Shown piece after piece: positions 60,409-64,000 of a stretch of 64,000 nt of DNA. The position numbers and the translations under genes were made by a program. Numbering within the stretch: position 1 is the stretch's first letter; every line of letters begins with the position of its first letter. The notes under the pieces are model-generated. The model ran no database searches. It was given only the letters and a program-made list of their open reading frames with translations, and was not told the origin of the DNA. The stretch comes from Staphylococcus delphini (GTDB taxonomy: Bacteria > Bacillota > Bacilli > Staphylococcales > Staphylococcaceae), in the NCBI RefSeq assembly GCF_900636325.1, contig NZ_LR134263.1, forward strand, positions 310,001 through 374,000. Direction: 5' to 3'.

Positions 60409-63243
60409 ATGAAGAATGCCATCAAACTTTTTCTGACGGATATTAAAAAAATTGCTAAAACACCTGGAGCGATGGTACTGATTTTAGGGTTAGCGATACT
60501 GCCTTCTTTTTATGCGTGGTTCAACCTCGAAGCAACTTGGGATCCGTATTCGAATACAGACGGCATTAAAATTGCAGTTGTCAACGAGGATAAAGGCGAT
60601 ACAGTACGCAATAAAAAAATTAATGTCGGGAATCAAATAGAAGAGACTTTGCGGAAAGACGACCATTTTGATTGGCAAATGGTGAGTCGAGAAAAGGCGG
60701 ATCGCGAATTAAAAATGGGGAAATATTACGCAGCGATTTATATTCCAGAAAAATTCACACATCAAGTGACTGGAATTGTGCGTAAAGACCCTCAACAAGC
60801 TGAAGTCGAATATAAAGTGAATCAGAAGTTGAACGCGATTGCACCTAAAATGACGGATGCAGGCTCAAGTGAAATAGTGAGAAATGCGAACAAAAAATTT
60901 AACGAGACGGTGACGAAAGCTTTATTAGATGAAGCCAATCGTATCGGCATTAAACTTGAAGACCAATTGCCAAACTATCATAAAGTCAGAGATGGCATTT
61001 ATGCGGCAAATAACGCATTGCCAAAAATCGAAAAGTTCCGTAAAACATTGATTTATTTAGATGAAAACCAAGACCAAATCGATCAATACGCGGACAAATT
61101 TAGAGCGCTAGATCAATATAAAGATGATGCAGTGACAGCAACAGAGCGTTTAAATCAACTGAACGCGAGCATCCCAGCCATTAACGAGCGTGCCAAACTC
61201 ATTGTGTCACTCAATCAAGCGATGCCAGACATTGAGCGTGTGCTCCAAGTGGCGAGTGGTGTGCCTAATCATTTCCCAGAGATTAACGATGGGGTGGACC
61301 ATGCCATTGCAGGTACAGATCAAGCACTTGTGAAACTGAACGAAATTCAACAGCTATTGCCTGCAGTAGAACAACGCGTGAACGTGCTTCAAAATGGCGT
61401 AGACCGTGCAAGTGCGGTGAATCAAGCAGTAGGAGAAAATGCGCAAAATGCGACTGCAACAGCACCGCAAAGCACACAAGGTATGGCATATCGTACCGCA
61501 GCAATGAGTACGACGACACAAGGAGACGGTGCCAACGTTCCAGCGGGTCACATCATTTCACCTGAAGATGCGCAAACGATGACGACGGCGTATGGGGATA
61601 CTTTGCAACAAGTGAATCAAGCAGTAGAAAAGCAATTAAATGCAACGTCTGCAGATTTAGACACGGCAGAACACTTAAGTTATGGTATTTTGAGCGCCAA
61701 AGATCCGAAACAATTTGAATCGCCGTTAAATCATCTCATTGCACGCATGAATAACGCGACGAAAACGATTCGTGATTATAGAGCTTATTTAGCAAACATT
61801 GAAAAAAGTGAAGGTGTCGATTTATCTGATGCCCAATCACGACTCAAAACAGTGCAAGAAGATATTGAACAACGAACAAAGCGGTTAAATGCATTAAAGG
61901 ATGCGATCTCAGCAGGTAACTCTGGTCAAGCAGAAGCTGCAGACGTATTGGATAGTCTATCGAAAGCAAAAGATCAGTTAAACGCTGTTGGAAAATACCT
62001 TCGTGGAGATTTTGCGCAAACATTACACGACATTTCTAACAGATTAGGCGCAGCATTAAATCAAGGGGCAACGACTTTGGACAATGTACAGCAGCGTCTG
62101 AACCAGTTGAACAGCGCGATGCAACAAGGACAGCAATTTTTAACTGAAGGGCAACAACGCCTACACCAATTAAGTGACACGTTGCCTCGCGTGGAAGCAG
62201 CATATATTGACGCTATGAAAGCAGCCCAAGCGTATTTTCCACAATTTCGTCAAAAGGTCGCTGAAGCATCCAACTTTGTCGAAAATGACTTGCCAAGAGT
62301 GGAAGGACGTGTTTCTGATGCGACTGCCACAGTAAATGAAAAATTACCAGAAGCATTCGCACAATATGACCGTTTGCGTAATATTTTAGATACAAATCAA
62401 CCGAAAGCGAAAGAAACATTACATCGTTTAGCGGAATTTGCGAGAAATGATTTACCCAAAGTTGAAAAAGATTTACAAAAGGCAGACGGTATTTTTAAAC
62501 AACTTGATAAAGAAAATACGATAGAAGATTTAATTGACTTATTGCGTAATGACTTGAAAAAACAAGCCGGTGTCATTGCGAGTCCAGTCGATTTACAAAA
62601 AGAGGATGTTTTCCCAGTTAAAGATTATGGATCAGCGAGTACACCATTCTATACGGCATTAGCGATTTGGGTCGGCGCATTGCTACTTGTCAGCTTGTTG
62701 TCAGTACACAATAAACATCAAGAGTTAAAACCGTATTTGACCATTCGCGAAACGTATCTAGGTAAAATGGGACTTTTCTTATTAATGAATATCACACAAG
62801 CAACGATCGTCTCTATTGGAGATATTGTGATTTTAAAAGCATCCATTGAATCAGAGCCACTCTTTATTGCGATTAGTATGTATTCCGCACTGATATTTAC
62901 AACGATTGTATATACATTAGTTTCAGTATTAGGAAATCCAGGTAAAGCATTGGCTATCGTCTTACTTGTATTACAAATTGCTGGGGGTGGCGGAACATTC
63001 CCAATTGAAGTGACGCCGCAATTTTTCCAAAGTATTCATCCATTCTTGCCATTCTCTTACAGTATTGATGCATTGAGAGAAGCAGTGGGTGGACCTGTGC
63101 CACAAATTTTAACGTATAAGTTGACGATGCTTACTTTATTTGGTGTGGGCTTCTTCTTGGTGGGCTTGATAGGAAAACCGTATTTAGACCCATTAGCACA
63201 AGGATTGGCAGAGAAGGCCGAGAAGAGCGACGTGTTGGAATAA
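60409..63243 (+). CDS. YhgE/Pip family membrane protein
   Basis: This 944-residue protein has one N-terminal helix (about 15-37, ending PSFYAWFNL). A large extracytoplasmic, coiled-coil-rich domain follows (VVNEDKGD at about 57, then long Gln/Asn/Ala heptads), with five to six C-terminal helices (about 765-930) of the ABC-2 permease type. Family members include the lactococcal phage infection protein Pip and EsaA-like secretion proteins; staphylococcal YhgE function is not established. Strong ribosome site TTGAGGTG. A shorter relative at 40052 has been broken by an IS element. Confidence 0.88.
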   Translation: MKNAIKLFLTDIKKIAKTPGAMVLILGLAILPSFYAWFNLEATWDPYSNTDGIKIAVVNEDKGDTVRNKKINVGNQIEETLRKDDHFDWQMVSREKADRELKMGKYYAAIYIPEKFTHQVTGIVRKDPQQAEVEYKVNQKLNAIAPKMTDAGSSEIVRNANKKFNETVTKALLDEANRIGIKLEDQLPNYHKVRDGIYAANNALPKIEKFRKTLIYLDENQDQIDQYADKFRALDQYKDDAVTATERLNQLNASIPAINERAKLIVSLNQAMPDIERVLQVASGVPNHFPEINDGVDHAIAGTDQALVKLNEIQQLLPAVEQRVNVLQNGVDRASAVNQAVGENAQNATATAPQSTQGMAYRTAAMSTTTQGDGANVPAGHIISPEDAQTMTTAYGDTLQQVNQAVEKQLNATSADLDTAEHLSYGILSAKDPKQFESPLNHLIARMNNATKTIRDYRAYLANIEKSEGVDLSDAQSRLKTVQEDIEQRTKRLNALKDAISAGNSGQAEAADVLDSLSKAKDQLNAVGKYLRGDFAQTLHDISNRLGAALNQGATTLDNVQQRLNQLNSAMQQGQQFLTEGQQRLHQLSDTLPRVEAAYIDAMKAAQAYFPQFRQKVAEASNFVENDLPRVEGRVSDATATVNEKLPEAFAQYDRLRNILDTNQPKAKETLHRLAEFARNDLPKVEKDLQKADGIFKQLDKENTIEDLIDLLRNDLKKQAGVIASPVDLQKEDVFPVKDYGSASTPFYTALAIWVGALLLVSLLSVHNKHQELKPYLTIRETYLGKMGLFLLMNITQATIVSIGDIVILKASIESEPLFIAISMYSALIFTTIVYTLVSVLGNPGKALAIVLLVLQIAGGGGTFPIEVTPQFFQSIHPFLPFSYSIDALREAVGGPVPQILTYKLTMLTLFGVGFFLVGLIGKPYLDPLAQGLAEKAEKSDVLE

Positions 63244-63297
63244 TGATTTTGAAATCAGGAATGTTTTTTGAATATTGTTTTTGGTGTTAACATTTGC

Positions 63298-63362
63298 GAT
63301 TGCTCAACCGTGCTACGCTTTCCGAGGTGCTGATCTCTCAACTAACTAACGCTTGATTGAAT
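63298..63362 (+). repeat. Dispersed intergenic repeat, copy 6 (partial)
   Basis: GATTGCTCAACCGTGCTACGCTTTCC, GAGGTGCTG, CTCAACTAACTAACGCTTGATTGAA follow the left half of copy 5 and then stop where coding sequence begins. The right half is absent. Confidence 0.65.
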
Positions 63363-63769
63363 TGAAATATAATGAGGCGAACGAAGAGGTTTTTTATAAT
63401 CACATGTTGTATTCAAAGTTCGTTAAACATGGTAATAAAAAATATATTAATGTGAAGGGTATTTTAAATAATAAACCATACTATGAGTTTAATATAGATC
63501 AAAGAGGTCACTACTATGATAAAAATTTTAAAATTACATCTAAAGATAAAATTGAAGAAGAATCTTTTAAAAACCTACCACCCAAAGAACGTGGCTGGTG
63601 TGAATGGGCAGTTGGTGCGTTATGTGGTACTGGCGGAGCAGGGGGATGTTGGGCAGTAGCTGTTGCATTAGCTATCACTACCGGTTGGGGAGGATTTTCA
63701 TTAGCCGCAATTTGTGGTCTAATAACATCTCTTGGTTGTACTGGTGCAACGAACTACATTTGTAAATAG
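63353..63769 (+). pseudogene. Bacteriocin-like protein, 5'-truncated
   Basis: The open frame of 138 codons has a hydrophilic first part (about 1-78) and a Cys/Gly/Ala/Trp-rich C-terminal 58 residues. These contain CGTGGAGGCWAVAVALAITTGWGGF, shortened here to CGTGGAGGCW, and end in CTGATNYICK, with six Cys in all. This resembles halocin C8-like or other Cys-rich bacteriocin cores cut from a larger precursor. The only upstream start (TTG 63353) lies inside dispersed repeat copy 6, with no ribosome site and no signal peptide, so the original 5' end seems lost. Family assignment is tentative. Confidence 0.45.
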
Positions 63770-63782
63770 GAAAGGTGATTAC

Positions 63783-63860
63783 ATGACAATGTTTATAATG
63801 ATATTTCTTTTTGTGTACTCTATTGTCATTACATTGATGTATTTTAATAAAAAGAAGTAA
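63783..63860 (+). CDS. 25-residue membrane micropeptide
   Basis: The ORF has ATG 63783 with a strong AAAGGTGAT ribosome site. It encodes a single hydrophobic helix (FIMIFLFVYSIVITLMYF) and an NKKK tail. It lies 13 bases after the bacteriocin-like gene, so it may be its immunity or export peptide (inference). Its shape is also that of type I toxins. Confidence 0.5.
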   Translation: MTMFIMIFLFVYSIVITLMYFNKKK

Positions 63861-64000
63861 TAATTTTGGAAACAGTGAAATGAACTCGACGTACACTTAT
63901 TAAAAGAAGTATAACTCAATTTAAATGTAAAAGACGTCAATTCAGACATTTAACGCTTTAGTAACTATCAAAAGCATATTTCTTTTTTGAGTAGTCAATG
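63861..64000. other. Non-coding end of window
   Basis: AT-rich; no gene or clear terminator is seen in the last 140 bases. Confidence 0.3.

Overview
The window is chromosomal DNA of a low-GC Firmicute, almost certainly a Staphylococcus. The evidence is gene content: isdI-type heme oxygenase under a Fur box, a sasF-like surface protein next to a glucosaminidase-CHAP lysin, lytSR-lrgAB, a cud (choline to glycine betaine) cluster, a YSIRK/LPXTG giant surface protein, and a compact histidine operon with short HisG plus HisZ. The protein sequences differ clearly from S. aureus; an animal-associated species such as the S. intermedius/pseudintermedius group is my inference, not something the window proves. 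No tRNA, rRNA, CRISPR array or prophage was seen.

Layout. 1-8 kb: TPP-riboswitch-controlled thiC, a NiCoT nickel/cobalt transporter, a CynX-type MFS carrier divergent from an XRE-cupin regulator, a type I signal peptidase and membrane proteins. 8-13 kb: secreted alkaline phosphatase, then a Nudix hydrolase directly followed by a PLD-helicase-DUF3427 protein. 13-22 kb: MntR-box/mntH, then choline transporter, CudC regulator, betaine aldehyde dehydrogenase and a frameshifted choline dehydrogenase. Between the transporter and the regulator lies a gene-poor stretch with a type I toxin-antitoxin-like locus and a duplicated orphan antitoxin copy. 22-29 kb: the minus-strand operon hisZGDCBHAF(IE), with overlapping or closely spaced genes. 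29-31 kb: deoC-deoB. 32-38 kb: a 1998-residue LPDTG surface protein with eleven 258-bp YPDG repeats. 38-41 kb: a decayed IS200/IS605 element that interrupts the 5' end of a YhgE/Pip-like membrane gene. 41-46 kb: lytSR and lrgAB, separated by a hairpin-rich gap. 46-50 kb: dhaKLM, a PhnA-type zinc protein, and a GabD-type dehydrogenase. 50-54 kb: a DUF1828 protein, a small membrane protein, isdI, an alpha/beta hydrolase and a membrane-associated MerR protein. 53.5-60 kb: fructose-type PTS (EIIB and EIICA separated by one in-frame stop), sasF, and the lysin. 60-64 kb: yhgE/pip, then a bacteriocin-like cysteine/glycine-rich protein whose 5' end has been replaced by a dispersed repeat, followed by a 25-residue membrane micropeptide.

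The most unusual features are: (i) a dispersed intergenic repeat family with a long internal dyad, present at about six places here, one of which supplies the start codon of the bacteriocin-like gene; (ii) the toxin/antisense-RNA locus with a second, toxin-less copy that keeps its own strong promoter; (iii) several genes broken by one base in an A run or by a stop codon (betA, tnpA, tnpB, possibly the PTS gene); (iv) the mosaic repeat array of the surface protein; and (v) a MerR-type regulator fused to membrane helices and a zinc ribbon.
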